64,000 bases of DNA from Lacibacter cauensis (GTDB lineage Bacteria > Bacteroidota > Bacteroidia > Chitinophagales > Chitinophagaceae), in NCBI RefSeq assembly GCF_007830055.1, contig NZ_VLLE01000006.1, positions 310,001 to 374,000 on the forward strand. The letters are read 5' to 3'. Under the pieces are notes generated by a model. That model had not been told where the DNA came from. It did not search any database and saw only the letters and a program-made list of their open reading frames with translations. The translations under genes and the position numbers were made by a program. Below are positions 34,272 to 42,970 of this stretch, one piece after another (positions within the stretch are counted from its first letter, which is position 1; every line of letters begins with the position of its first letter).

Positions 34272-35585
34272 TTAAAGTCCAAGTACATAAAGCTGTAACT
34301 GCACAGCATCATCTCCCTGCAGAATAAGCCGGTGAAACCCATCGTTGAATCCACTCGATGCAGGTGCAATTAAAATGGCCGATTGTGAAAACTGTCCTTC
34401 GGCAATTTTTGAATTGATAAACCCTGTTACATCGTAACTGTAATGCGTATCCCTTCCGTATAACTGATCAATAACAAGGTTGCCTGTTAACATTACAGGA
34501 TTACTGGCATCACCATTGGTAAATCCTGCAACCGGCAAATTGGTATTATCGGTAGAATACAAATACAGTGTTGATGGCAACCGGTACGGTAATGTCCGGG
34601 TACTGCTGTGTGGTTTCACCAAAAGTTTTGCGCTGAGTACACGCAGGTTTGGACTTTTCTCTTTCAACGTAAGTAAAGCAGGAAAACCAACCCTGATGTA
34701 CGAGCCAAAACTGCTGTTGAGATAACTATACCCTCCTGTAATTCTGCTGCTGATCAATTGCGATCTTCCTGTTACTGCAGCTGCAAGATTTGTGGTAGTG
34801 GTACGAAATTGAATGCGGTTAAACTGCCGTGTATTTGTAAACATAAAATCGAGATGCTTATACGTAGTGTATAATCCCTTTTCATGATAAGTTAACCGAA
34901 CCAATGCATCTGTTCCGCTGCTAAACGATGTTACAGCCTTTGTTGAAACAGAATCCGCAGCAATACAAATACCTTTAAAATATTCGTAAAAATTACTGGA
35001 GTCCGATACTTCCACAGCACTTTTAACAAAGTGCTGCAGTATTTCCTGGCCTAAAGCATCGCTTAACCTTACAGCAATAGCTGTTCCTGCTTTACCGGAA
35101 AGATTAAAGATTTGCGAACCGATCTTTTCGCTGTAATGTGCAAAGGAAGAAGTATTAAAGAAGTTTGTACTGTTTTTATTGCGGATGTTTTGCGACAGCC
35201 GATACACATTGATCGTGAACGGCAATGTACTGTCGCCTAAAAAACTTCCTTTGGGTGTTAACAGTAATTGTAACGAATCAAATACAACTCCGGCATTCGC
35301 CACCGGGTTTTCACCCGGCAGCTGCAGCTCGGCATAGGAGGCCGCCGTTGTTACTCCCATATAAGGATCATTGTTATAACCAACAGTAAACAGCGAACTA
35401 CCCGACGTAACAAATGAATCAACTTTAAATGTTCCTGTTTCTGTTTCAAAATTGTTGTAGTAGGTTACATTCGGATCGTTGGTATAATCTGGTTCAGCAA
35501 AATTAATACCCACCTTTTGGCACCCCTGTAACAACAACAGTACTGCAACCAGTATTGCACCTGATTGAACCGGCCATTTGCGCAT
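34272..35585 (-). CDS. DUF4270 family lipoprotein
   Basis: A 437-residue lipoprotein (lipobox LLQGC, Cys 22) with the DUF4270 hallmarks: TFKVDSFVTSGSSLFTVGYNNDPYMGVTTAASYAELQLP (opening strands) and a later ITGGYSYLNSSFGSY and VKPHSSTRTLPYRLP. The family is restricted to Bacteroidota and has no assigned function; members usually sit on the outer membrane. It lies between the Kelch gene (29 bp) and the barrel gene (54 bp) in the same direction, an arrangement that suggests a surface complex. Confidence 0.85.
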   Translation of the reverse strand: MRKWPVQSGAILVAVLLLLQGCQKVGINFAEPDYTNDPNVTYYNNFETETGTFKVDSFVTSGSSLFTVGYNNDPYMGVTTAASYAELQLPGENPVANAGVVFDSLQLLLTPKGSFLGDSTLPFTINVYRLSQNIRNKNSTNFFNTSSFAHYSEKIGSQIFNLSGKAGTAIAVRLSDALGQEILQHFVKSAVEVSDSSNFYEYFKGICIAADSVSTKAVTSFSSGTDALVRLTYHEKGLYTTYKHLDFMFTNTRQFNRIQFRTTTTNLAAAVTGRSQLISSRITGGYSYLNSSFGSYIRVGFPALLTLKEKSPNLRVLSAKLLVKPHSSTRTLPYRLPSTLYLYSTDNTNLPVAGFTNGDASNPVMLTGNLVIDQLYGRDTHYSYDVTGFINSKIAEGQFSQSAILIAPASSGFNDGFHRLILQGDDAVQLQLYVLGL

Positions 35586-35614
35586 AGCTAAAATTTTAAA
35601 GAAGTAAAAGGATA

Positions 35615-36643
35615 TTAATTATCGTCATCGCTCTGTTCTGTAAACGGAAAGAACTCCCACAGATCATCAAACCGTGAACTGCTGTTATGACCTGTTGTAA
35701 CAAACCCTCTGCTGTTTACGGCAAATCCAACAGCGCCTTCACGTGCTGTTCCTTCCAATCCTGTTTTAGCTTCCCATGTATCGTTAGCTATATTATATGC
35801 CCATGTTGTATTGAGTACCGAACTCATATTCCCTGTTGATAGATAAGCAATATCATTTATCACAAATACTACTGCGTTACTCCGGGTAATATTGTTGCCA
35901 TAGTAATCATCATAATCCTCATCACTTACACTGGTAATTTTTCTTTTTTCTGTCCACGCATTTGCTGTTGCATCGTACACCCAAAAATCGTTGAGATAGC
36001 TGCCGTTGTTAATACCTGTTACAACATACGCTTTATCGTTATGTACAAACGCTACTGCATCGGTACGTTTACTTCCTGCCAAACTTGCTTTCTGTGTCCA
36101 TGTATCGGTTAACGGATCGTACTGCCACAGATCTTTTAAATAGTTGCCATCGTATCCTGTACCTACATACCCTTTATCGGCAATGGTAAAAGCAACAGCA
36201 CCATAACGTTCGCTGCCACCAAAATCGGCTACCTGCTTCCATGTATTTGTTACAGGATCGTACTCCCAGAAATCTTTTAGTTTTTTGATACCATCATAAC
36301 CCGTACCAACGTAACCCTTGCCGTTTGCTGCAAATGCTACTGCACTGTTGCGTGCAACTCCGGGAAAATCGGCACGTTTGTACCATGTGCCTGTTGCCTG
36401 ATCGAATTCCCAGAAATCCACCAGGCGATCGGTTCCATCATAACCTAAGCCAACAAATACTTTGTTAGCAATGGTGAATGTTACGGCTTCTGTACGGCCA
36501 ACGCCTTCAAACTCGTAACTGCGTTTCCAGTTACCTGTTGCATCATCGTCATCATCATTCGATGCTTTGCTGCAGGCATTAAGCGATACGAGTGCGGCCA
36601 GCAAAAACAAGTACATAACTGTGCTAAAAACCTTCTTGTGCAT
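35615..36643 (-). CDS. Kelch-repeat beta-propeller lipoprotein
   Basis: With the ATG at 36643 the product is a 342-residue lipoprotein (MHKKVFSTVMYLFLLAALVSLNACSK; lipobox LNAC, Cys 24). An acidic linker (NDDDDD) leads into six Kelch-type blades, each with a pattern like KGYVGTGYDG-x-LKDFWEYDP-x-TWKQ, making a galactose-oxidase-like propeller. It has no catalytic copper site, so it is probably a binding protein on the outer membrane. The in-frame start at 36664 would precede the signal peptide by seven residues. It heads the DUF4270/barrel unit. Confidence 0.88.
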   Translation of the reverse strand: MHKKVFSTVMYLFLLAALVSLNACSKASNDDDDDATGNWKRSYEFEGVGRTEAVTFTIANKVFVGLGYDGTDRLVDFWEFDQATGTWYKRADFPGVARNSAVAFAANGKGYVGTGYDGIKKLKDFWEYDPVTNTWKQVADFGGSERYGAVAFTIADKGYVGTGYDGNYLKDLWQYDPLTDTWTQKASLAGSKRTDAVAFVHNDKAYVVTGINNGSYLNDFWVYDATANAWTEKRKITSVSDEDYDDYYGNNITRSNAVVFVINDIAYLSTGNMSSVLNTTWAYNIANDTWEAKTGLEGTAREGAVGFAVNSRGFVTTGHNSSSRFDDLWEFFPFTEQSDDDN

Positions 36644-36951
36644 TGCAATAAATTGAATTGTCATTCCTGAAAAAGTTTAGTGAAGATGTATGCTGCCTGC
36701 AACGGCACAGCAGCCTGTTCTGATGGGCAAATATTTTTTAAACCTGTACGAAAGAAAATGTTAAAGGGGCTGAAATGGACAAAAGCGGAAGTAAAGTGTA
36801 CACGAAACCAGTTAAAGAGAAATAGTGATTTCTGCTGCAAAAAAACGAACACCAAATCCTAAAACTGTTAACAGTAAAGATTGTTAAAGCCCATTGTCAA
36901 TATTGAAAAAACAACCAGCAGCCTGCAACTTTGCCGCTTTAGCTACTGTGT
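36644..36951. other. 308-bp divergent promoter region between Kelch and LytS-type kinase genes
   Basis: This stretch separates two divergent transcription units. The only readable signal is the plus-strand promoter candidate at 36903-36933. On the minus strand AATATTTG (36735-36728) is one base from a -7 box but has no -33 partner. A 60-codon plus-strand frame inside it shows no protein features. Confidence 0.5.
36903..36933 (+). promoter_or_regulatory. candidate promoter of the LytS/LytTR operon
   Basis: TTG (36903-36905), 20 bases, then CAACTTTG (36926-36933), one base from the TAnnTTTG box. The ATG of the kinase gene follows 18 bp later. Confidence 0.45.
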
Positions 36952-38124
36952 ATGAATGAAATTTTAAAAAACAAAAAACTACGGAACAAACTTTTACTCA
37001 CTATACTCATCACCACTCCTTTATTTGGCTTACTAGCAGGTATTCCATTTGTTCGTTTTGAGTTCAACAGGTTCTCGGTTTTTATTCCGGGTATCGCATT
37101 TATTACAGGTATTACTTTTTTATTCTGGGTTATAAACATCACACTACTGGTACTTGAGCAGCGTATTCCGTTTCTGCAAAAGATTATTGTCCGTTCGGTA
37201 ATCAGTGTTTGTCTTTCGTTTTTTATTGCAATGGGTTTGTCAGATATTATGCGCACTTACTTTCCTCCTCCACAAATTAAACTTGCAGATCGAAAACTTG
37301 TCAAACCCGATTTACATCAAAAATCAGTGATCGGATTTTCAAACATGCAAATGCCTTTACCTGTAACATCGTCAGATGAAACTAAAACAGTGCGTTTGCT
37401 TAATGTAAAAGACCGGCTCAATCACCGTGGCTTCTTCTTTCCGCAGTTTATACATGCACTCACCATCAACATGATTATCCTTGTTGTGTGTGAACTTTTT
37501 TTATTGACACTTCGCAAACAAAAAATAGAACTCGAAAACCAGACTTTGCGTCAAAGTAATCTTGAAGCAAGAAACAACCAGTTAAAAATGCAGCTGCATC
37601 CGCATTTCCTGTTCAACTCACTTAATACACTAAGGTTACTGATGAAAAAGGATCTGCAAAAAGCCGAACATTATTTATTACAGCTGGCCGATGTTTTACG
37701 CTTTTCCACCAGTACCGCACACGACTCGTTGGTAAACTTAAATGATGAGCTGCGGTTTTGTCTTACCTATCTCGATATGCAGCAAACAAGGTTTCAATCG
37801 ATGTTAACCTACGCAGTTACAAATTCCGAACTCTATGAAGCATCAGGAAAATTACCGGTATATGCTTTATTGACGTTGGTTGAAAACGCTATTAAACACA
37901 ATGCACTTTCCAGTGAAAAACCTCTGCATATCTCGATTGAATATAAACAAGAAAAAAACAGCATCAGCATCAAAAACAACAGGCAGCCGAAAGCGTATTC
38001 CGAAGAATCTACCGGCATCGGTCTGCAAAACCTTGCTGAGCGTTACCGCTTGCTGGCCAACGAAACAGTTGTAGTACAAACCAGCAACAAGGAATTTGCT
38101 GTAACCATTAAAATACTTTCCTGA
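36952..38124 (+). CDS. LytS-type sensor histidine kinase
   Basis: A 390-residue kinase of the His_kinase (PF06580) group. Four membrane spans lie at about 14-32, 43-66, 79-99 and 160-185, then a coiled coil (190-212), the phosphoacceptor region LHPHFLFNSLNTLRLL (likely H218), and an ATPase domain ending with YALLTLVENAIKHNA and GIGLQNLAERY. The next gene is its LytTR response regulator, 30 bp on. Systems of this type sense envelope or nutrient cues; the ligand is unknown. Confidence 0.9.
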   Translation: MNEILKNKKLRNKLLLTILITTPLFGLLAGIPFVRFEFNRFSVFIPGIAFITGITFLFWVINITLLVLEQRIPFLQKIIVRSVISVCLSFFIAMGLSDIMRTYFPPPQIKLADRKLVKPDLHQKSVIGFSNMQMPLPVTSSDETKTVRLLNVKDRLNHRGFFFPQFIHALTINMIILVVCELFLLTLRKQKIELENQTLRQSNLEARNNQLKMQLHPHFLFNSLNTLRLLMKKDLQKAEHYLLQLADVLRFSTSTAHDSLVNLNDELRFCLTYLDMQQTRFQSMLTYAVTNSELYEASGKLPVYALLTLVENAIKHNALSSEKPLHISIEYKQEKNSISIKNNRQPKAYSEESTGIGLQNLAERYRLLANETVVVQTSNKEFAVTIKILS

Positions 38125-38154
38125 TAAAACTATAACACTAAATCACTACTGCAC

Positions 38155-38916
38155 ATGCGTATTGTTTTAATTGAAGACGAGCAACTGGTTTCGGATGAGC
38201 TTTGCGAACTGCTTACGCAAATTGATCCGTCAATTACAATTACGGCTGTACTCAGTTCGGTAAAAGAAGCACTCTCCTATTTTTCTGAACACCCACAAAA
38301 TACAGATTTAATTTTCAGCGACATTCAGCTTGGCGATGGGTACAGTTTTGAAATTTTCAAGACTGTACAACCAACCATACCGGTTATTTACTGCACAGCT
38401 TATCACGATCATGCATTGCAGGCTTTCGATTACAACGGTATTGCTTATGTACTGAAGCCATACTCCAGAACAAGCATTAAAAATGCGCTCAGTAAGTACA
38501 AAATGCTGGTGCAGAACAACAGTAAGCAGCCTGCAATTAACTACGAAGCGTTGTTGGCAAACATTACCGGTCAGCAAACCAAAGTACCTGTATTACTCAT
38601 CAGCAATGGCAATAAAATTATACCGGTTAAAACAACCGAAGTAGCCTGCTTTAAAGTAGAGCATAAACTCACTTCTTTAACAACCATTCTAAATCAGCGC
38701 TACCACACCAATTATACATTGGAAGAGCTGGAGCATTTATGCGGCAATGTATTTTTTCGTGCCAACAGGCAATTTCTTATCAACAAAGAGAGTGTAAAAG
38801 AAGTGGAACATTACAGTTTACGTAAACTCTTCATTAAACTGCATGTTAAAACAGAAGAAGAAATCATCATTAATAAAACAAAAGCGTCCGCTTTCCTCAA
38901 CTGGCTGAAAAGTTAA
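38155..38916 (+). CDS. LytTR-family response regulator
   Basis: A 253-residue regulator with a receiver domain (1-120; acidic pocket E7/D8, phosphoacceptor D56 in IFSDIQLG, lysine K103 in VLKPYS) and a LytTR DNA-binding domain (about 145-250; ISNGNKIIPVKTTEVACFKVEHKLT ... NVFFRANRQFLINKESVKEVE). It is the partner of the kinase just upstream. Its targets are not known; the DUF4136 lipoprotein gene 108 bp downstream is a candidate. Confidence 0.92.
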   Translation: MRIVLIEDEQLVSDELCELLTQIDPSITITAVLSSVKEALSYFSEHPQNTDLIFSDIQLGDGYSFEIFKTVQPTIPVIYCTAYHDHALQAFDYNGIAYVLKPYSRTSIKNALSKYKMLVQNNSKQPAINYEALLANITGQQTKVPVLLISNGNKIIPVKTTEVACFKVEHKLTSLTTILNQRYHTNYTLEELEHLCGNVFFRANRQFLINKESVKEVEHYSLRKLFIKLHVKTEEEIIINKTKASAFLNWLKS

Positions 38917-39012
38917 AATTCCGTTCAAAAAATCAGGTTTTTCACAATGCTTTAATAAACGACAGTAATCCGCCGCAGTCAGTGGTACGTTAATTGAACA
39001 TACTACTTAAAC

Positions 39013-39020
39013 AAAGGAGG
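39013..39020 (+). promoter_or_regulatory. strong Shine-Dalgarno sequence AAAGGAGG before the DUF4136 gene
   Basis: AAAGGAGG ends four bases before the ATG at 39025. Bacteroidota ribosomes rarely use such sites because their anti-Shine-Dalgarno is sequestered, and no other gene start examined in this window has one. Confidence 0.65.
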
Positions 39021-39024
39021 TTAT

Positions 39025-39612
39025 ATGAAAAACTATTGGAGCAGATGGATGTTTGTCCCGGCACTTATCTTTCTTTTCTCGAGCTGCGGACCATCGGCAC
39101 ATATCGAAAAAGATAAGTCTGTCGATTTCAGCCGTTACAAAACTTTTGCATGGGTTGATAAAGATGGTGAAGGACGAAAAGACCGTAATAACCGTAACGA
39201 TATTACGGAAAGCAATATTCGCACAGCCGTAAACAAGCAGTTACAAAAAGCAGGCTTTGAGGAAACAAAACGCCGACCCGATATTTTACTCAGTTACGAT
39301 TTACTGGTTGAACGTTCTACCGTACAAAACAATGATCCGGTTTACTCACAACCATTTACAAGAGCCTTTTACAGTCCGTATTACCGTCGTTACTTTTTTG
39401 TAAACTACCCTTCGCAGTTTATTGGTTACGACAGAAGTGAACGCAGTATTAAAGAGGGTACCGTAACCATTAGCATGATTGATGCAAGAAGCGGCAAGAC
39501 TGTTTGGCAAGGATGGGCAACAGATGAAGTGAGCAGCCGTAATCTTACATCGAAAGAAATTGATGCAGTGGTACGCTCCATTTTCAAAAAAGCCGATTTG
39601 GCGAAACGATAA
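39025..39612 (+). CDS. DUF4136 family lipoprotein
   Basis: A 195-residue lipoprotein (MKNYWSRWMFVPALIFLFSSCG; lipobox FSSC, Cys 21) with the DUF4136 pattern: DFSRYKTFAWVD, NIRTAVNKQLQKAGFEETKRRPDILLSYDL, and SGKTVWQGWATDEVSSRN. The family is a periplasmic or outer-membrane lipoprotein of unknown role, widespread in Gram-negative bacteria. It follows the LytTR regulator gene. The unusual feature is its consensus Shine-Dalgarno site. Confidence 0.88.
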   Translation: MKNYWSRWMFVPALIFLFSSCGPSAHIEKDKSVDFSRYKTFAWVDKDGEGRKDRNNRNDITESNIRTAVNKQLQKAGFEETKRRPDILLSYDLLVERSTVQNNDPVYSQPFTRAFYSPYYRRYFFVNYPSQFIGYDRSERSIKEGTVTISMIDARSGKTVWQGWATDEVSSRNLTSKEIDAVVRSIFKKADLAKR

Positions 39613-39618
39613 AAGAAC

Positions 39619-39650
39619 AAACCCTTTCATTACTGAAAGGGTTTTGTTTT
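39619..39650. terminator. bidirectional terminator between DUF4136 and GH3 genes
   Basis: AAACCCTTTCA (39619-39629), loop TTAC, TGAAAGGGTTT (39634-39644), then TGTTTT on the plus strand; on the minus strand TTGTTCTTTT follows. It lies between convergent genes and can serve both. Confidence 0.85.
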
Positions 39651-39669
39651 GTTCAAAATCAATAGTCGG

Positions 39670-41901
39670 TTATTTTTTCAATTCGAATTTTACTTTTTTA
39701 CCATCCCGGCTGTTACCACCGATGAACAGGTGAAACTCGCCCGGCTCGTAAATGTATTGCAGCTGCCCGTTGTAAAAACGCAGATCGTTTGCGGTAAGCG
39801 TAAACTGTACCTGCTTGCTTTCGCCTTTTTTCAGCTTAATTTTTTGAAACGCTTTTAATTCCTTCACCGGACGAACAACCGAACCGGTAATATCTCTTGT
39901 GTACAACTGTACCACTTCTTCACCATCGTAATTGCCGTTGTTGATCACAGTAACAGTTGCTGTTAATGTTTCGCCTGCTTTGAAAGAAGACTTGTTCAGC
40001 TGAATGTCGCTGTATTCAAATTGTGTATAGCTCAAGCCAAAACCAAATGGATACTGCGGACTATTGAGCAGATCAGTATAAGCCGAAACATAGTTAACAT
40101 CTGTTTCGCTTTTTGCCGGACGGCCGGTATTGTAATGATTGTAGTAAACAGGAATCTGTCCTTCGCTTCTGGGAAACGTCATGGGCAATTTACCCGAAGG
40201 ATTATAATCACCAAACAACACATCGGCAATGGCATCGGCGCCTTTTGTACCCAACCACCAGGTATAAAGAATTGCAGGAACATTTTCTGCCGTCCAGTTA
40301 AACACCAATGGACGACCGGCAGCAATTAATACCACAACTGGTTTTCCTGTTGCAACAACTGCTTTGATCAACTCTTCCTGTACACCGGGTATGTGAATAT
40401 TACTGCGGCTTTTTGCTTCGCCACTCATATCTCTTTTTTCACCCACATACATTACCACCACATCTGCATTAGCGGCAGTGTTTACTGCTTCTGCAAATCC
40501 TGTACTACTTGTATCGGTGAGTTCACAACCTTTTGCATATAGCAATTGTGTTGCACTGCTCACTTTATTTTGTACGGCTTGGTAAAGGCTAGGCACACGA
40601 ACGGAATCATCATCCCAATCGTAGCTCCAGAAACCGAGATGTTCTTTTACAGCTTTTACCAGCGGACCAATAAGTGCGATCTTCTTTGTCTGTTTTGAAA
40701 TGGGTAACAGTTGCTTTTCGTTCTTCAGCAACACAATACTTTTTGCTGCAATTTCTTTTGCTGCTGCAAGATGCTGCGGATTATTCCATTGCTGTTTCTC
40801 CCGTTCTACGTTGCTGAACTTATATGGATCGGTAAACAAACCCAACTCATATTTCTTCCGCAGAATACGACGCACGGCATCATCAATAACACTCATCTTC
40901 ACCTTGCCTTCTTTTACCAAACGAGCAAGATGCTGTATGTAAGCACGGCTTTCCATATCCATATCGCTGCCTGCATTTGCAGCAAGCATCGCTGCTTCGT
41001 AATTATCTTTTGCGTAACCATGATTGACCATTTCACCAACACTTCCCCAATCGCTCACTACAAAACCGGTAAACTTCCACTGGCCTTTTAAAATATCACG
41101 CTGTAAAAAGCGATTACCTGTAGCCGGTATGCCATTGAGATCGTTAAAGGAATTCATAAACGTTGCAGCACCTGCATCGGCTGCTGCTTTAAACGGAGGG
41201 AGGTATGTTTCATACAGCATACGGTTACTCATGTCAACCGAATTATAATCTCTACCACCAACTGCTGCACCATACGCTGCAAAATGTTTTACGCAGGCCA
41301 GCACGGCATCGGTATAACCAAAACCTTTTCCCTGGAAACCTTTTACTCTTGCTTTTGCAATAAACGAACCAAGCAACGGATCTTCACCTGCACCTTCCAT
41401 TACACGACCCCAACGTGGATCACGACTGATATCAACCATCGGCGCAAACGTCCAATGTATACCTGCTGCACTTGCTTCAATAGCTGCAATGCGTGCACTC
41501 AACTCTATAGCATCCATATCCCAGCTGGCAGCTTCTGCCAGGGGCAAAGGAAAGATGGTGCGGTAACCATGAATCACATCCTGCCCGAACAGTAACGGAA
41601 TTTTCAAGCGACTCTGCATAGCAATTTCCTGTAATGAACGGGTACGTTCGGCACCGGTAACGTTGAGGTAAGAACCGATGAGTCCTTTACGTATCTGTGT
41701 TTGCTTATCGCCATCTTTTGTAATAGGACCTGTTGCAGCAAAATCGCTGCTGTACTGGTTCATCTGTCCGATCTTTTCTTCCAATGTCATTATCCGTAGT
41801 AACGAATCGAGAAAACGATTCATCTTGGCTACATTGGTTGTTTGCGCAGAAAGAAGTACAGTACTTAACGAAAAAACGAGTAAGAGTGCAACACGTTTCA
41901 T
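39670..41901 (-). CDS. bglX: glycoside hydrolase family 3 beta-glucosidase (BglX-like) of the PUL
   Basis: A 743-residue periplasmic enzyme (signal MKRVALLLVFSLSTVLLSAQ, no lipobox) that releases glucose from beta-gluco-oligosaccharides. BglX landmarks are present: LLFGQDVIHGYRT (104-116), KHFAAYGA (205-212), and the nucleophile D284 in VVSDWGS. The second domain (LLPISKQTKKIALIGP) and the C-terminal fibronectin-III-like domain (LTATVTVINNGNYDGEEVVQLY) are complete. It is the last gene of the PUL on the minus strand, 30 bp after the GH16 gene, and fits the final step of beta-glucan breakdown. Confidence 0.92.
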   Translation of the reverse strand: MKRVALLLVFSLSTVLLSAQTTNVAKMNRFLDSLLRIMTLEEKIGQMNQYSSDFAATGPITKDGDKQTQIRKGLIGSYLNVTGAERTRSLQEIAMQSRLKIPLLFGQDVIHGYRTIFPLPLAEAASWDMDAIELSARIAAIEASAAGIHWTFAPMVDISRDPRWGRVMEGAGEDPLLGSFIAKARVKGFQGKGFGYTDAVLACVKHFAAYGAAVGGRDYNSVDMSNRMLYETYLPPFKAAADAGAATFMNSFNDLNGIPATGNRFLQRDILKGQWKFTGFVVSDWGSVGEMVNHGYAKDNYEAAMLAANAGSDMDMESRAYIQHLARLVKEGKVKMSVIDDAVRRILRKKYELGLFTDPYKFSNVEREKQQWNNPQHLAAAKEIAAKSIVLLKNEKQLLPISKQTKKIALIGPLVKAVKEHLGFWSYDWDDDSVRVPSLYQAVQNKVSSATQLLYAKGCELTDTSSTGFAEAVNTAANADVVVMYVGEKRDMSGEAKSRSNIHIPGVQEELIKAVVATGKPVVVLIAAGRPLVFNWTAENVPAILYTWWLGTKGADAIADVLFGDYNPSGKLPMTFPRSEGQIPVYYNHYNTGRPAKSETDVNYVSAYTDLLNSPQYPFGFGLSYTQFEYSDIQLNKSSFKAGETLTATVTVINNGNYDGEEVVQLYTRDITGSVVRPVKELKAFQKIKLKKGESKQVQFTLTANDLRFYNGQLQYIYEPGEFHLFIGGNSRDGKKVKFELKK

Positions 41902-41931
41902 AATTGTGTTGATTAAGAGTTAAAACAATCG

Positions 41932-42738
41932 TTATTGATACACACGAACATAATCAATTTCCATACGCTGCGAAAAGATGGCATCATCTACACCAAACTT
42001 ACCGCCCCAGTTACCACCAACAGCAATATTCAGCAGCAAATGAAATTCTTTATCGAAAGGCCATGCTTCGCTGCCTGCTTTTTTATTATTGAAACGGTGG
42101 TATTCTTTTCCATCGAGTAAGAAAATAATTCTATCGGCTGTCCATTCAATCGCATACACATGAAATGCAGTTGACAGATCTTTTACTGATACAGCTCTGC
42201 CCACCTGTGTACCCTGTCCGTGGTTATATGCACCCGTATGTACTGTTGCAAATAACGAATCGGGCCAGTAACCTACATTTTCCATAATATCAATTTCGCC
42301 ACTGTGCGGCCATCCGCCGTATTCCCAGTTGGTAGGCAACATCCAGATGGCGGGCCATATACCACGACCTGCAGGCAACTTGGCTTTTACTTCAATACGT
42401 CCGTACTTCCAGTCGCCTTTATTTTTTGATACTAAACGTGCAGATGTATAATTAGCATCACCCATTTTTTCTTTGTGCGCTTCAATAATAAGTTTACCGT
42501 TTTCTACTCGTGCATTTTCTTTTCGCTTCTCTGTGTAATACTGTAATTCGTTATTGCCCCATCCGCAATTGTTCGGGCAACCACGGCCAAGATCGTAGCT
42601 CCATTTTGCACTGTCGGGCAAACCACTGGTTGTAAACTCATCGCTCCAAACCAGTTTTCTCTTTTTCTGCGCCTTTGCATCTGTTATGCCAATGCATAAC
42701 AACAGCAGCAGCATAACTTGTAATGTGCTTGTTTTCAT
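41932..42738 (-). CDS. glycoside hydrolase family 16 endo-beta-glucanase (laminarinase-like)
   Basis: A 268-residue secreted enzyme with a signal peptide (ending DAKAQ). The GH16 catalytic motif is EIDIME (148-153; E148 nucleophile, E153 acid/base), preceded by GRIEVKAKLPAGRGIWPAIWMLP, typical for beta-1,3-glucanases. It lies between the second GH16 gene (232 bp upstream) and the GH3 gene (30 bp downstream), so it should feed oligosaccharides to the GH3. The lack of a lipobox puts it in the periplasm or outside, unlike its lipidated neighbour. Confidence 0.92.
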   Translation of the reverse strand: MKTSTLQVMLLLLLCIGITDAKAQKKRKLVWSDEFTTSGLPDSAKWSYDLGRGCPNNCGWGNNELQYYTEKRKENARVENGKLIIEAHKEKMGDANYTSARLVSKNKGDWKYGRIEVKAKLPAGRGIWPAIWMLPTNWEYGGWPHSGEIDIMENVGYWPDSLFATVHTGAYNHGQGTQVGRAVSVKDLSTAFHVYAIEWTADRIIFLLDGKEYHRFNNKKAGSEAWPFDKEFHLLLNIAVGGNWGGKFGVDDAIFSQRMEIDYVRVYQ

Positions 42739-42970
42739 GTGCTAATTTTTATTTGATTTCGGCCACATGTTATTCGCCACAATAAAATAGTCATTCAGGT
42801 AGGTAAGAAAATGAACATTTTATGATGGCTCATTTCATAAAAAAGATATTCATGCAAGGCGTAAGGCAAGCAAAAAGCAAAACAGAAGATATTTGATTTA
42901 AGAAAGAAATACGATCTGCTTTTGCTATTGATTATGGGAATGACCTTACCATTCCTGCTGTATGAATGAT
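42739..42970. other. 232-bp gap inside the PUL with a weak stem-loop
   Basis: GGAATG (42937-42942) and CATTCC (42950-42955) form a small hairpin 16 bp past the stop of the lipidated GH16 gene on the minus strand, without a T-run. There is no ORF. The gap may hold a processing site or a separate promoter for the last two PUL genes; I see no consensus promoter. Confidence 0.35.

Noticed and set aside
36680-36862. 60-codon plus-strand frame between the Kelch and LytS genes
   Set aside because: It starts in the leader of the Kelch gene, is rich in K, N and C with no motif, and has no promoter or partner; chance is the better explanation.
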